NCBI GenBank assembly: GCA_948144175.1
Contig: CANXME010001298.1
Location: 186,001-250,000 of the forward strand
Length of the DNA: 64,000 nt
Source of the DNA: Closterium sp. NIES-65
Lineage: Eukaryota; Streptophyta; Zygnematophyceae; Desmidiales; Closteriaceae
Direction: 5' to 3'
The notes under the pieces were generated by a model. It searched no databases and was not told where the DNA came from. It worked only from the letters and a program-made list of their open reading frames with translations. Within the stretch, counting starts at the first letter, position 1; the number at the start of each line of letters is the position of its first letter. A program made the translations under genes and the position numbers. Shown here one piece after another: positions 34,901 through 47,441 of the stretch.

Positions 34901-37257
34901 GTCTGGTGGTGCTGAGTCTGAGGGTGCTGAGCCTGAGCGTGCGGAGCCTAGGGGTACTGAGTCTGGGGGTGTTGAGCCTGGAGGTACTATGTGTTCTTGA
35001 GGTCCTACGGGTGCCTCCTCACGGCGGGAGCCTCTCTCTCCACCGCAGCTGCTCGAGTGGTTTTCTCGGCGCACTTGTCTTTGGAGTGCCGCTGCTGGAG
35101 CTGGGGGGCCTGCCGCTGGAGGCACTAGAGCTGGAGGCACTAGAGCTGTAGGCACTGGAGCTGCTGGTCCTGGAGGTGCTGGAGGTGCTCGTAATGGAGG
35201 TACTGGAGCTGCTGGAGCTGGTGGTGCTGCAGGTGCTGGAGCTAGAGACCCTGGAGCTGGAGGCGCTAGAGCTGGAGGTACCGGAGGTGCTGGAGCTGCT
35301 GTGGAGGTGCTCGCTCAGGAGGTATCAGAGCTGCCGGTGCTGTTGGTGCTACTGGTACTGGAGGTACTGGAGCTGCTGGAGCTGGTGGCGCTGCAGGTGC
35401 TGGAGCTGGAGACCCTAGAGCTGGAGGCGTTGGAGCTGGAAACCCTGGAGCTGCAGGCACTGGAGCTGGAGATCCTAGAGCTGGAGGTGCTGGCCTTGGG
35501 GCTGTTGGAGCTGTCGGTGCTGGTTCTGGAGGCACTGTGCTGCGTACTTCATCCCACTGCTTTGCCAGGTTCTTAGTCTCCCGTCTTCTACTGGCCTTAC
35601 TCCACCTCTACTATGTCCACCGCCTGACCAGTCGCAGCCACAGTTACAGCTGGACTCCCCACTGCCTGCTCCTTCTCCTTACACTGAGCAGACATACTCC
35701 CTTACAGAGCGTCGTGCTCCCGAGTCTCGTCCTGCCTGGCCTGTTCGCGCTGTTCGCACTGGTGGTCGTGTTCCTCGTCTGCGTCCTCATCCTGTCCCCG
35801 GCATGCACATTATGGCACTTCGTCCTTCCTCTGTTCCAATGAGAGCTCCCCTGCCGTCTCCTCCTTCGTCCTCTCTTTCTGACGGTCCGGACCCTGAGTC
35901 TGACTTTGTTCGTGCTGCAAGTCCTACTGTCACACGTCTTCTAGCCACTGTTGTCACCGACCCTTCGTTTGAGTCCATTGCTGCGTCTGCCCTAGTCACT
36001 GAGCTTGTTGACTTTGCTGCCGCCTGTCGTCTCGACTACGCCGCTAGTCTTGTTGCTGAGTCTGAGTCTGTCTGTCCTCCGTCCATTGGGGGTGAGTGTG
36101 CTCTTGTCACCGACGTCCTTGAGGACAGGCAGGAGGACTTTGAGTGTCTTGTAGCTATCTTGGCTTGCAGATCACCCGGGTGAGAGCACGGCGCACCATC
36201 ACTTTGACTCAGTCACACATGATGCACCAGGTCCTTCAGCGCTTCTGCTTCCGGTTCTCCTTGCCACAGTCCACTCCTCTGCCTACCGGTCACTCACTCT
36301 CAGCTCCATCTTTGGACGAGTCCGTAGAGCAGAGTTGCCTGTATCCAGAGCTTGTGGGCTGCCTCATGTACTTGATGACCTGCACTCGACCTGGCCTTGC
36401 CTACCCTCTTAGCATCCTGGCACGCTATGTTGCGCCCTGGAGACACCGACTAGAGCACTAGGAGGCTGCTAACAGGGTGTTACGCTACTTGTGTAGTACG
36501 CTGGGCATGGGGCTCATGCTTGGAGGACGGGGTCCAGGTTTCCTTACTGGACACGCAGACGCGTCTTGGGTTGACGACTTGGCTACGCAGCGGTCATCAC
36601 AGGGTTACACTTTCAGCCTTGGCTCCGGCTCTGTTTCTTGGCGGTCTACCCGCTCGTCTTCTGTTCTTAGTTTCAGTTGTGAGGCTGGGATCTACGTAGG
36701 GGCCATGGTTGCATATTAGTTATGCTGGCTCACCTACCATCTGACCGGCTTGGGAGAGCAGCCTCGTTCTCCTCCAATTCTGTACGTAGATTGCCACGAT
36801 TGCCTTGTGTCAGGAGCATAGACTGGAGCATAAGACGAAGCACATCATTCTCTGCATTACTTCCTTGCTCGAGATATGTAGCAGCGTAGTCAGCTTCGTC
36901 TTGCTTACGTGGCCACTCGGACCAACACTGCTGATGTATTCACCAAGGCACTTCAGCCTGGTGATCATCAGCGTTTCTGTACAGCTTTAGGCCTTGTGCC
37001 TACTTGGTCTCACTTGCCCACTTCGTGACTTTGCTTGTATTGTGATCTATATACATATACCTGCATGCTTGCACTTGCTAGGTTGTGATCACTGTACTGC
37101 TTGTTCTACATTATATAACTCTGCATGTGAGCTGGCCTTGTGGCAATTTGCTTGTGCTCAGAGTGTGTGGTGACATTGCGATCCACCCTGAGCTTGCTTT
37201 GCTCTCCTTGACTGGGTTTGTGACCCCTTGTTCTCCCCCACTTTGCCTATGGGGGTG

Positions 37258-37388
37258 TGTCAAACTATTATAATGTTTAATTTGTGTAGGCTATAGTGGG
37301 GTAGCCCATAAAGGGTACAACCCAATGAGGGTTAGCACTTGTACCAACTTTCTTCTCAATGCTATCATTCTCGTTCAATATTTTGGCA
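37258..37388 (+). repeat. 3' LTR of element C
   Basis: Follows CTTTGCCTATGGGGGTG and is followed by GTAAC, a near match to the left flank. Confidence 0.88.
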
Positions 37389-37601
37389 GTAACTTTGGCC
37401 AATGGCGTGGAAATAGACCCAAAATATATTGTGATGATGCAAGCATGGTTCGCGCCGACAAATCTGACCAAGCTGCAGATTTTTTTGGGTTCCTCAACTA
37501 CGTGTGCGAGTTCATCCCCGACATGGCGAAGCTGACCGCCCCGTGGACTAGAGAAGGGGGTTGAGTATATGTGGGAGGAGAAAGAGCAAACTGCCTTTAC
37601 G

Positions 37602-37727
37602 TGTCAAACATTCATGCTATAGTCTTTCTAGGCTCTAGTGGGGTAGACAGTATGGGGTACAGTTTCCTACGGTTACATATTTGTACCCAACTCATTTCCT
37701 AGTCAATCATTCCTCGTTATTCTCACA
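37602..37727 (+). repeat. 5' LTR of element E
   Basis: TGTCAAACATTCATGC to ATTCTCACA. Preceded by TTACG and followed by the primer site. Confidence 0.92.
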
Positions 37728-40700
37728 TGGTATAGAGCAGGTTCCCTAGTGGGAACGTTTTCTAGGGCCCACCACTATAATGATTTTTTTTTTTCCTTAC
37801 CTGCTCGGAGCGCGCTTCGCGCCTGCCCTAGTCGCGCCCCATGCGCCTGCCCTCCCGTCGCGTCCCCTGCCCTTAGTGGCCCGTCGCGCCCCTTAAGGCC
37901 CCTTCGAGGCCCCTTCTCGCCCCTTTGCGGCCCTTCGCGGCCCCTCGCCGCCCCTTCGCGGCCCTTCGCAGCCCCTTGGCGGCTCCTCCGTGGCCCTTCG
38001 CGGCCCTTTGAGGCCCCTTCACGGCCCCTCCGCGGCCCCTCGCAGCCCTTCGAGGCCCCTTCACGATCCCTCCGCAGCCCCTTCGCGGCTCTTTGCGGCC
38101 CCTTCGCAGCCCCTCCACGACTCTTTGCGGCCCTGCCGCCCCATCGTCGCCGCCCCAGCAGCAGCTGCCGTCGCGCCTGCTGCGGCTGCCGCTTCCGCCA
38201 TGGCCGGTCGCCGCCGCCGCTACTGCCGTAACAGCCGCCGCCGCTGCTGCTGAGACAACCGCCGTTGCCGCTGCCGTGACAGCCGCCGCTCCCGTCCCGG
38301 CCCTACCCTGCAGTCGAGTCGCGACCCTCCTCTGCCGCCCTGTCGCGGCTCTGTTCCTACCGGCGCACCTCGGCCCTGCCCCACCACTTGCCGGCTTCTA
38401 CCCACCCGCCCCTGGTAAGCGCACCGCTGAGCCGCACCCCTCCTGCTGCTGCTACTGCTAACCTGCTTCTACTGCTGCTGCTACTAGCCTGCTGCTGCTG
38501 CTGTCATGGCTAGTCCCAACGTTCTTACCTTTGATGCTGAGGGTCCAGCGGTAGACTTTGAGGTATGGATAGATGATCTACAGCTTTTCCTGCAGTGCGA
38601 TAGCAAACACGACCTCTCACTTTTCGATCTCACGTCTGGCACCTCTACTGCCCCCGGTGCCGATGCTAACAGTACTGTTCGCTCACAGTGGACCACACGC
38701 GATGCTGCTGCTCGTCTTGCTGTGCGTAGTCACCTAGCATCCACTGAGCGCGCGCATTTTTGCCAGTACAAGACTGCTAAGACCTTGTACGACGCTGTAG
38801 TTGCACGCTACTCCTCCCCTGCCTCCTGCCCTTAGTCCCCTCATGCTGACGTACCTGTTCCGTGACCTCGTCGCCTTCGCTACAGTCACTGACCTCATTA
38901 CGCACCTCCGCACTAGTGACACCCGCTACCGCGTTGCGCTTCCTGCTGAGTTTTGCGCCAAGAACCCCCCCCCCCCCCCCCCCCCTATGTACATCACCCT
39001 CTACTACCTAGTCACCCGACTCCCTGACTCCCTTCGCTCGGTCAGGGACCACTTCCTCTCCCTCTGCCCCACCACACTCACCGTTGACCTCCTCGAAGAG
39101 CGCCTCCTTGCAGCTGAGAAGAGTATAGTCGCTCTAGGAGCCTCTCGTGGTGACCCTCGTGCCCCTTTCTTTGAGGTTTGTTCCCCCGTCCCCCTCTTGC
39201 CCTCTGTTGCCTCTGCTGCTGCTGTCAACCTCGTTGGCACCGAGTCGGTCGGCGCGGCGTCTGCCCCTAGCGGGAGGCGCCGCAACGGCAAGGGTAAAGA
39301 GGGCAAGGGTGCTGGGGGAGTGGGCGGGGGCGGTGGTGGTGGCGGTGGAGGCGGCGGGGGGGGTGGGGGTGGCGGTGGGAGTGGTGGTGGGGGTGGGGCC
39401 TCTGGTGGCGGCGGCGGAGGCGGGGGCGGCGGTGGCGGTGGGAGTGGAGGTGGCGGCGGTGGCGGCGGTGGCGGTGGCGCTGGTCGGGGTGGCTCTGTGC
39501 AGAGGGGAGGCTTCGATGGTGGCCAGCGTTCATAGCAGCAGCAGCAGCAGCAGCTTCGTGAGTGGTACGCTGTGCATCAGCGGTCTGGGGGTGCTGGTCC
39601 CTGTGCCTACGTCCTGCGTACTAGTGACCGCACTGGGGAGACGTGCGGCCCGCCGCACACCACCCAGCGCTGCTTTGGCCGCTTGACTGACGCGTGGCGT
39701 CTCCAGTTCCCTGACACCTCTGAGATCCCTCGCTGGGGTGATTTGCTCAAGTCAGGTGTACTTATCTTTGATCTTGACTATGATGCTATTCTTGCTGCGA
39801 TGTATGTTGTGTCTACTAGTGAGGAGGGTGATTGTTACCTGTGTGTTCCGCCTAACCCGGGCATTGCAGCTGCTGCTCTAGGTGCTCGCGATTGTGCTGC
39901 TCTAGGTACTAGTGAGTCTGTTGCTCCAGGTACTGGTGAGTCTGCTCTCACAAGTACCACGTCTGGTCAGGCTTCGCACACCTTCACCCTTGACTCGGGT
40001 GCTTCTCGCTCCTTCTTCCGAGACCGCACCACCCTCACGCCGCTCAGTCGGCCGGTTGCGGTCTCCCTGGCAGACCCCTCTGGGGGTCCTGTCCTTGCCC
40101 ACTTCTCCACTGTACTACTGTGTCCAACGGCCCCGTCTGGCTCCCTGTCAGGTCTTTACCTCCCCTCGTTCTCTACAAACTTGGTGAGTGGTGCTGACCT
40201 ACAGGATGGGGGAGTTGACCAGTTCACTCCTGCGAGTCAGCGGGTGACCCACTGCATGTGTGCTTGGACGGGCCGACACTTGGCCACGTTCATCCGTCAG
40301 CCGGGGTCGAGCCTGTACATACTGACTACCGAGTCTCCTCCGGCTACTGCGTCTGGTCGGGTAGCTGCGTCGGGTCAGCAGTTTGCTGCAACGTCCAGGT
40401 CTGGTCCTGAGTCTGCCCCCTGCTCGTGTCGCCTCCTATACCACCAGACCCTCCTCTGGCACCACTGCCTTGGTCACCCCTCCCTGCCTCATCTCCGAGG
40501 CATGGCCTCCCGTTACCTTGTCTCTGGTCTTCCCCGGTCCCTCCCTCCCCTTCCTATGGGGCCTGCACCTACCTGCGTTCCCTGCGTCGAGGGGCGACAG
40601 CGCGCCGCTCCTCACTCCTCCGAGTTTCCCGCCGATAGAGGCTCCGCTGCAGACTCTTCACATGGACGTGTGGGGCCCAGCCCACGTCCGTGGACAGGGT

Positions 40701-41354
40701 CACGAGCATTACTTCCTCTTGGTGGTTGACGACTACTCGCGTTACACCGCAGTCTTCCCCTTGCGCACCAAGGATGAAATCACTGGGGTGTTGATCGCCT
40801 GGATCCGCGCTGCTCGTCTCCAGCTCAGAGAGAGTTTTGGCTCAGACTTTCCTCTTCTGCGTGTGCTCTCCGACAGAGGTGGAGAGTTTTCCTCCGACCT
40901 TCTGCGAGCTTTCTACCATGCAAGGGGCATCCGCCAGACGTTCACGCTTCCGGACTCCCCACAGCAAAATGGGATTGCTGAGCGCTGCATTGGCATGGTC
41001 ATGGACGTCCCTGATCCATGCGTCTGCTCCCCATTCTCTGTGGCCGTTCGCGGTTCAGTACGCGGCGCAGCAGATCAACCTTCAGCCCCGGGTCTCCTTG
41101 CCGGAGACCTCCCCCACCTTGCGGTGGACGGGGAAGGTTGGCGATGCATCTGCGTTCCGCGTCTTGGGATCTCGGGCTTTCGTCCGAGACTTGTCTGCGA
41201 ACAAGCTGTCCTCTCGTGCTGTTCCCTGCGCCTTTCTTGGCTTCCCCCCTGACGCGCCTGGTTGGCAGTTTTACCACCCTACCTTGCGCCGGGTTGTGTC
41301 CTTCCAAGACGTCATGTTTGACGAGTCGGTTCCGTACTGCCGTCTCTTCCCCTA

Positions 41355-41756
41355 TGTCACAAGATCGAATTCTCAATCGAAACTTGTCACTAAAACTGAA
41401 CACAAGGCATTGTTATACTCGGAAAATACAAGGATAAACGAGATAAAACGAACCTTCGGGAACACGCCCTTCCGGATTCTACAATCACAAGTGCGCACAA
41501 GCACGCAAGGCTATTGGCACTTGGGATTACGCCCAGATTACACCGTATACACCACTGTCGGCGCTGTCGGTGCTGTATAATAGGTATGTCGGTGGGAAAA
41601 GAAGGAAATAAGAGAAATAAATAGAAGGCTCTAGAAAATAGAATAGTAGGCCGATTGAGATGAGATAAAGACCAAAATAAAGAGGAGAAAAGGGAGAATA
41701 GGATAACGGAAAAATATAATAGTGAGAAAATATTATAACGGGGACGTCCTCTCACA
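41355..41756. mobile_element. Solo LTR (402 bp) of an unrelated LTR element, nested in element E
   Basis: TGTCACAAGATCG to CCTCTCACA gives TG...CA ends with inverted TGT/ACA. A perfect 5-bp duplication CCCTA lies at 41350-41354 and 41757-41761. The flanks join into the sequence other family members have at this point. It is AT-rich, unlike any other LTR in the window, and has no internal element, so it is a solo LTR. Orientation is not clear. Confidence 0.8.
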
Positions 41757-44361
41757 CCCTACCGCGCTGCCCCCCTCCCCCCCCCGCCGCTCTTCCTCGC
41801 TCCAGGTCCCTTCCCTGGTAGACCCCCTTCCCCCTCAGGGTCCTGCCCCCTCAGGTGTGTCCCAGGTAGACGCAGTCGAGCTTGTTGAGGTAGCTGTTGA
41901 CTCTGGTGCTGCTAGGGGTGCTGAGCCTGCGGGTGCGGGGTCTGGGGGTGCTGAGCCTGAGCGTGCCGAGCCTGGGGGTGCTGAGTCTGGGGGTGCTGCG
42001 CCTGGGGGTGCTAAGTCTAGGGGTGCTGAGTTTGGGGGTGCTGAGCCTAGTTATTCTGAGCCTGGAGTTGCTGAGTCTGGGGGTGCGGAGCCTGAGGGTG
42101 CTGGGCCTGCTTGAGTGGAGCCTGGTGGCCCTGGGCCTGGATGTCCTTTAGGTGCTGTGTCCCGGCGGGAGCTGCCCTCTCCCCAGGAGATGCGTGAGTG
42201 GTTTGCTCGCCGCTGGAGTCGTGCTGCTGGAGCTGGAGGTGCTACTAGTGCTGGAGGTTCTGCGGCTGCTGGAGGTTCTGGAGCCACAGGTCCCGGAGGT
42301 GCTCGTACCGGCGGTACTGGAGCTGCTGGGCCTGGTGGTGTTGCTGGTGCTGCTGCTTCTTCCAGTGGTCCTGCTGAAGCTAGCACTGCTGGAGGTCTTG
42401 GCGCTAGAGGTGCTGCTGGAGCTGGTCATTCTGGGGGTGCTCGAGTTGGCACTACTAGAGCTACTCGGGGTGCTGCTGGAGCTGGTGGTGCTGCTGGCGT
42501 TGGTGCTGACGCTGGGGGTGCTAGTGCTGTCCCTGCTGGTTCTGGACGCGCTGTGCGGCCGCGGTCGTACTTCGTTCCGCTCCTTCAGCAGGTTCTTGTT
42601 CTCCTGCCTTCTACTGGTCCTGCTCCTTCCTTAGTGTGTCCACCGCCTGTCCAGTCCGAGTCACAGTTACAGCTCGCCTCCCCACTGCCTGCTCCTGCTC
42701 CCTACACGGGTCCTACTGGAGTTCTTGCTGAGCGTCGTGAGCTTGAGTCTCATACTGCGTCACCTGTTCGTGCTACTCGCACCGGTCGTCGTGTTCCACG
42801 CCAGCGTCCTCCTGCGTCCCGGGCACACACCAGATTGCCCTTCCTCCTTCCACTGCTCCACTGCGTGTCCCTTTGCCGTCTCCTCCTGAATCCTCTCTTC
42901 CTGCTCTTGCTGACCCAGAGTCTGACTCCCTTCATGCTGCCAATCCTACTATCATGCATCTCCTGGCTACTGTTTTCACTGACCCTTCTTTTGAGTCCAC
43001 TGCTGCGTCTGCCTTAGTTGCTGAGCTTGTCGACTTCACTGCTCATTGTCGTCTAGACTACGCCGCTAGTCTTGTTGCTGAGTCTGAGTCTGTCTGTCCT
43101 CCATCCGTCGGGGGTGAGTGTGCTCTTAGCACGGACGTCCTTGAGGACAGGCAAGAGGAGTTCCAGTGTTTTGCTGCTGCTTTACCTCATCCCGTGTCCA
43201 TGCTGATTGCCCCTGAGGGAGACTCGGATGCACCAGACATCCCGACTCCGCGCTCTTACGCAGAGGCGATAGAGGGTCCCTACTCCTCTCAGTGGCAGTC
43301 AACCATGGACGCAAAGATGGCTTCCTGGAAGTCCACAGGCACCTACGTCGACGAGGTTCCCCCACTTGGGGCGAACATCGTCAGTGGCATGTGGATTTTC
43401 AGGGTGAAGCGGCCGTCGGGTTCTCCGCCTGTCTTCAAGGCACGTTACGTGGTTCGAGGCTTCAGTCAGCGGCAGGGAGTTGACTACTTTCAAACCTTCT
43501 CCCCCACCCCGAAGATGACCACTCTTTGGGTGCTGCTGCATATAGCTGCTCGGCGCGACTACGAGCTTCACTCTCTTGACTTCAGCACTGCTTTCCTACA
43601 GTGCAGCCTGCACGAGGAGATCTGGCTGCGCCACCCACCTGGCTTCACTGGGTCGTTTTCTCTTGGTACCTAGTGGAGCCTCCGCCGGCCAGTCTACGGT
43701 CTCCGCCAGGCGCCCCGTGAGTGGCACGACACACTGAGGACTACACTTGCGGCTCTTGGGTTTTCTCCTTCTACTACCGACCCGTCACTGTTTCTACGCA
43801 CCGACACCTCTTTGCCGCCGAAATCTACGCAGAGGCCATGGCTGCATATGAGTTACGTTGGCTCACCTACCTGCTGACCGGCCTGGGAGAGCCACCTCGT
43901 TCTCCTCCAGTTCTGTACGTATAGAACAAGGCCATGCTGGCCTTGTGTCGAGAGCACAGACTGGAGCACAGAACGAAGCACATTGCTCTTTGCTACTTCC
44001 TTGCTCGTGAGCTGCAGCAGGGTGGTCAGCTGCGTCTTGCTTACGTGGCCTCTCAGGCCAACACTGCTGATATCTTTACCAAGGCACTTCAGCCTTGTGA
44101 TCATCAGCGCTTTTGTACGATGCTAGGTCTTGTGCCTACTTTGCCTCACTTGCTCACTTCTTGACCTTACTTGTACTGTGATGTATCTATACATGCACTT
44201 GCTTGTTTACCTTTATATATATTCTTGCATGTGAACTGGCCTTGTGGCCTTGAACTTGTGCTCGGAATGTGTGGTGATATTGTGATCCACCCTGAGCTTG
44301 CTGTGCTTTGCTTGACTGGTCTTGTGACCCCTTGTTCTCCCCCACTTTGCCTATGGGGGTG

Positions 44362-44487
44362 TGTCAAACATTCATGCTATAGTCTTTCTAGGCTTTAGTG
44401 GGGTAGACAGTATGGGCTTCAGTTTCCTAGGGTTACATATTTGTACCCAACTCATTTCCTAGTCAATCATTCCTCGTTATTCTCACA
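44362..44487 (+). repeat. 3' LTR of element E
   Basis: Same ends as 37602-37727. The polypurine tract precedes it and TTACG follows. Confidence 0.92.
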
Positions 44488-45878
44488 TTACGGCCCTCAA
44501 ATCTATTTATTTCTCATCGCCCGTGCCTCACATCGCTGATCCTCGCTTCCCATTTGTTCTCATCACCGACGAAGGGACATTGCCGTCCGAGTCGTAATAT
44601 TGCAGGACTTTCCAGAGTGGCCTTCAGCCAATCGCGTACGAGTCCCACATACTTCACCCGCCCAAGTGCAACTTCTTGATACAAAACCGCGAGATGTTGG
44701 TGATCGTGCACGCGTGCAAGGTGTATTGGTATCACCTGACAAGGAGAGAAGCGATAATACAGGCCATGGCTCGCTAGAGTACCTTCGGGCCCAACCGGAT
44801 CTCAACTCGCGACAGATACGATGGTTGGACTATCTGGAGTCCAGCTTTAACTATATGGTAACGTACCAAAAAGGCACCTCAAATATCGCCGACGCCTTCA
44901 CCCGCCCCACAGCCATACATGCCATCCTACTCGCCAAAACCAACCCGCTACGAACCGTATTCTTTACCCACGGCTACCACACCGACCCATTTTTCACCAT
45001 TGGTTATTCCTAGTAGGTGACAGAGGCTAAGGGAGTTCATTATTGAAAACAAGGACCAACCGCATTTGGGTATCGGCATACTCATTGCTATGGGAACTAC
45101 TACTGCAAGAGGCACACGGCGGAGTTACCTCTGTCACTTTCAGGTTGAAAAATCGCGATAGCAACTACAGCGGTATTACTACTGGCAGGAGCTGTTAACC
45201 GACGTACAGCACCATGTGGGCTAGTGCCCCATGTGTCAAATAATGAAGTGTTCGCGCAAGAAAGGACGCGGGTCAGTTGCAGCCGATTCTGCCGCCCAAA
45301 CACGCCTGGCAGAAAGCAACAATGAACTTTGTCATGGGGTTACCTACAAACCCTGGTGAAAACGATGTGATCATGGTTCTCGTTGACCGACTGACAAAGA
45401 TGGCTCATTTCGCTGCGTGCACGAAATCGATCTCAGCCGAAGAAACCGCTCGCATGTTCATCGCAGCCGTCATTTGCTTGCACATGATACCAGCCCCGAT
45501 TATTAGCAACTGCAACACAAAGTTCACGAGCAACTTTTGGAAAATCTTGTGGGAGCAGTTCAGGACTCGTCTACAGTTAAGTTCGTCGTATCACCCCGAG
45601 ACCAACTGCCAAATAGAGCTAACGAGCTAGACTATGGAGCAGTTGATTCGCGTCACGTGTGACTACCTGGGAACCTATGAGCAAAAGTTGCTGTTGATCG
45701 AGTTCGTGTACAACAAGGCCACGTCAGCAACGACGCGGCAGACACCTATCGGCCTCAACTAATTCGCCCATACATTCCAACCACAAGCCAACTACCACGC
45801 CATCGCCCACCCTCCATGACACGTCCTGCATTGGAGCCGATAATCGACCCCGAGAAAATTATGAGCCATTGAATTCAT

Positions 45879-46002
45879 TGTCAAACTTATATCATATAAC
45901 TTGTCTAGGCTACAGTGGGGTAGACACTATGGGGTACAGTTTCCTAGGGTTTCCTACTTGTACCCCACCTTGTGCTAGTTCATTCATTCCTCATTCTTCA
46001 CA
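45879..46002 (+). mobile_element. Solo LTR of the short-LTR Copia family in element G
   Basis: TGTCAAACTTATATCA to ATTCTTCACA shares the core GGCTACAGTGGGGTAG and GGGGTACAGTTTCCTAGGG with the LTRs of element E. No primer site follows. The flanks TTCAT and TTCTT are an imperfect 5-bp duplication, and gypsy sequence lies on both sides. Confidence 0.75.
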
Positions 46003-46124
46003 TTCTTCACCCCACAGGAGTTTGGAGGATTGAATCCCTCATTCGGTGGAAGGACCGCACCCACACGGAAGTTAGCTGGGGATTCCGCGATATATACGCA
46101 CTCGCGTATCAGATGGGCTTCTTA

Positions 46125-46272
46125 AAGCGTATTCATATCCGCGTATCAAGAGAACCTCATATCAAGATTGTACTTTTTGCCTGGTAAAACTAGCGAGGGG
46201 TTTTGGGTTTAGGGGAATTTTCAGTGGGAGGTTTATATGGGGTTCTCTTGATAGGAGGATAGGAATACGCTA
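46125..46272. mobile_element. Tourist-like MITE candidate (about 148 bp)
   Basis: Inverted ends of about 40 bp (core GCGTATTC and TATCAAGAGAACC) pair across a short centre, flanked by TTA on both sides (46122-46124 and 46273-46275), as in PIF/Harbinger MITEs. It lies at the tail of element G. Confidence 0.6.
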
Positions 46273-46275
46273 TTA

Positions 46276-46708
46276 GAGAAGGAGGTACTGTACGTTTTTT
46301 TTTTTTTTTTTTTTTTTTTTTTTCTGCATTCCTTACGGCAAACATCAACATCGCGTACATGACCATCCGTTTCTTCGCTCGTTACTGCCTATGGTGTTTC
46401 GCCGCCTTTGCACACCTCCCCACATTTGCCAAACCACGCATCGCTGGCCTAGCTCGAGTCGGCCTACGCTTCGGGGCTAGCCCGAACCTCGTTGCCATCA
46501 TCGCACAAGCTAGCTCACACGCACCACGTAACCGTTTGCTTGTTTTCTCTATAAATGTTCGCTCATGCCTTCGCTCACTTTTGTACTCGTCAACCAACTC
46601 AGGGAAATACTTGCTAGTAGAGTTACCTTGCCCAAGCAGACTATTAGTTTTTTTACCCTGTATTTGTCAGGGAACGAAAACTTTTACCCTATGAGTCAGG
46701 GTTGAGAC
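46276..46708 (+). other. Unassigned DNA with a 29-base T tract
   Basis: A T run fills 46295-46323. Sequence near 46548 (TCTCTATAAATG) looks TATA-like and could belong to an LTR of element G, but no partner was found. No gene is recognised. Confidence 0.35.
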
Positions 46709-47157
46709 TGTTGGAAGCAATTAACTCTAAGCGCATCTGACGTGTCGAAACTCCAATACACAAGCGAAGCAAAACACTATCAAAGCACCAGCGAGTCAAC
46801 CCTCGGAGGTTGAAGTAACTGTCGGAGGTTACGCGAAAGTCAAAGGTCAGCGACCTTTGACCTGACAAGTACAGCGCGACAGCAAGGACACACAACTGAC
46901 TCGTTACAGAGCAGTTGCCCGACTCGTGACTGTATCGAAGCGCAACAACAACAGTAAAATAGTTATAACTGTGTCTTTTCATATTCCGTGTATTCATATA
47001 TAATCTTGTATCTCTTTGTTTTAATCAATCAACTTTGCCCTCACATACTAGCGCAAGGTGGTTCACAACTCTTCATTAAACGCTTCCGCTACTACATCAG
47101 TTATACCCAGAGTTCACCCTTGCAGAAGATCCTAAGGGCTATTTTCTCAGCCCAACA
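46709..47157 (+). repeat. 5' LTR of element F
   Basis: TGTTGGAAGCAATTAACT to CAGCCCAACA, followed directly by the primer site. Confidence 0.9.
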
Positions 47158-47307
47158 TGGTATGCGAGCTATCAGGGGGAATTCAACTATCTAAACACCT
47201 ACAACATCAGAAGACATGGCTACTCAGAAGGAAAGCAGTTCCTCTATTGGTTCTCCTGGCACTACTCCTACTCCACCTCCTGCCTCTGGCCTACAGACAG
47301 AGGAGGG

Positions 47308-47441
47308 TGTCATAACATTGTAGCTTACTCTTTTCTGTAGGCTATAGTGGGGTATCCCATAGGGGGTACAACCCAATTAAAGGTTTCATATTTGTACTCA
47401 CTTCATTTCATAGTTCACCCATTCATGTTCCTTCTTTCACA
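47308..47441 (+). repeat. 5' LTR of element H
   Basis: TGTCATAACATTGTAGC to CTTCTTTCACA. GAGGG precedes it and the primer site follows. Confidence 0.92.

Larger units (their letters stand above)
23315..37388 (+). mobile_element. Element C: Ty1/Copia fossil, split by element D
   Basis: LTRs at 23315-23445 and 37258-37388, primer site at 23446 (close to TGGTATCAGAGCAGG), polypurine tract before the 3' LTR, and flanks GTAAT/GTAAC. Parts: GC-rich repeat leader (23460-24320), Gag (from 24320, resuming at 31995-32900), zinc motif (about 32990-33070), protease (about 33380), integrase (about 33800-34660), repeat linker (about 34680-35560), then RT tail and RNase H (about 36140-36960). Element D sits in its Gag. 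It is broken, with more than ten breaks. Its LTRs differ at about 15 of 131 positions by eye, making it the oldest of this family here. Confidence 0.9.
37602..44487 (+). mobile_element. Element E: Ty1/Copia fossil in gypsy element G
   Basis: LTRs of 126 bp (37602-37727 and 44362-44487) with perfect TTACG duplications. A primer site follows the first LTR (TGGTATAGAGCAGG) and the family polypurine tract precedes the second. Parts: GC-rich leader (about 37795-38500), Gag with a long Gly tract (38506 to about 39530), zinc motif (about 39600-39680), protease (about 39990), integrase (about 40430-41350), linker (about 41760-42620), RT and RNase H remnants (about 43200-44160). A foreign solo LTR is inserted at 41355-41756. 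It is broken, with roughly ten breaks, and its own sequence is about 0.9 kb shorter than H. LTRs differ at about 4 of 126 positions. Confidence 0.92.
21790..46190 (+). mobile_element. Element G: Ty3/Gypsy chromovirus-like fossil, split by later insertions
   Basis: Four separated segments follow gypsy order on the plus strand. Gag-like and protease-to-RT parts lie at about 21790-23309 (RT with YVDDIVIY). RT/RNase H continues at about 37394-37596. RNase H, then the zinc-binding and integrase parts, lie at about 44493-45780. A chromodomain-like end (with LIRWKDRTHTEVSW) is near 46020-46090. It is interrupted by element C, element E and a solo LTR. It is badly decayed. Its own LTRs were not identified. 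Confidence 0.8.

Noticed and set aside
46359-46694. Small protein of 111 residues
   Set aside because: No recognisable motif, and it lies in unassigned DNA next to a T tract and between decayed elements; it may be LTR sequence of element G.
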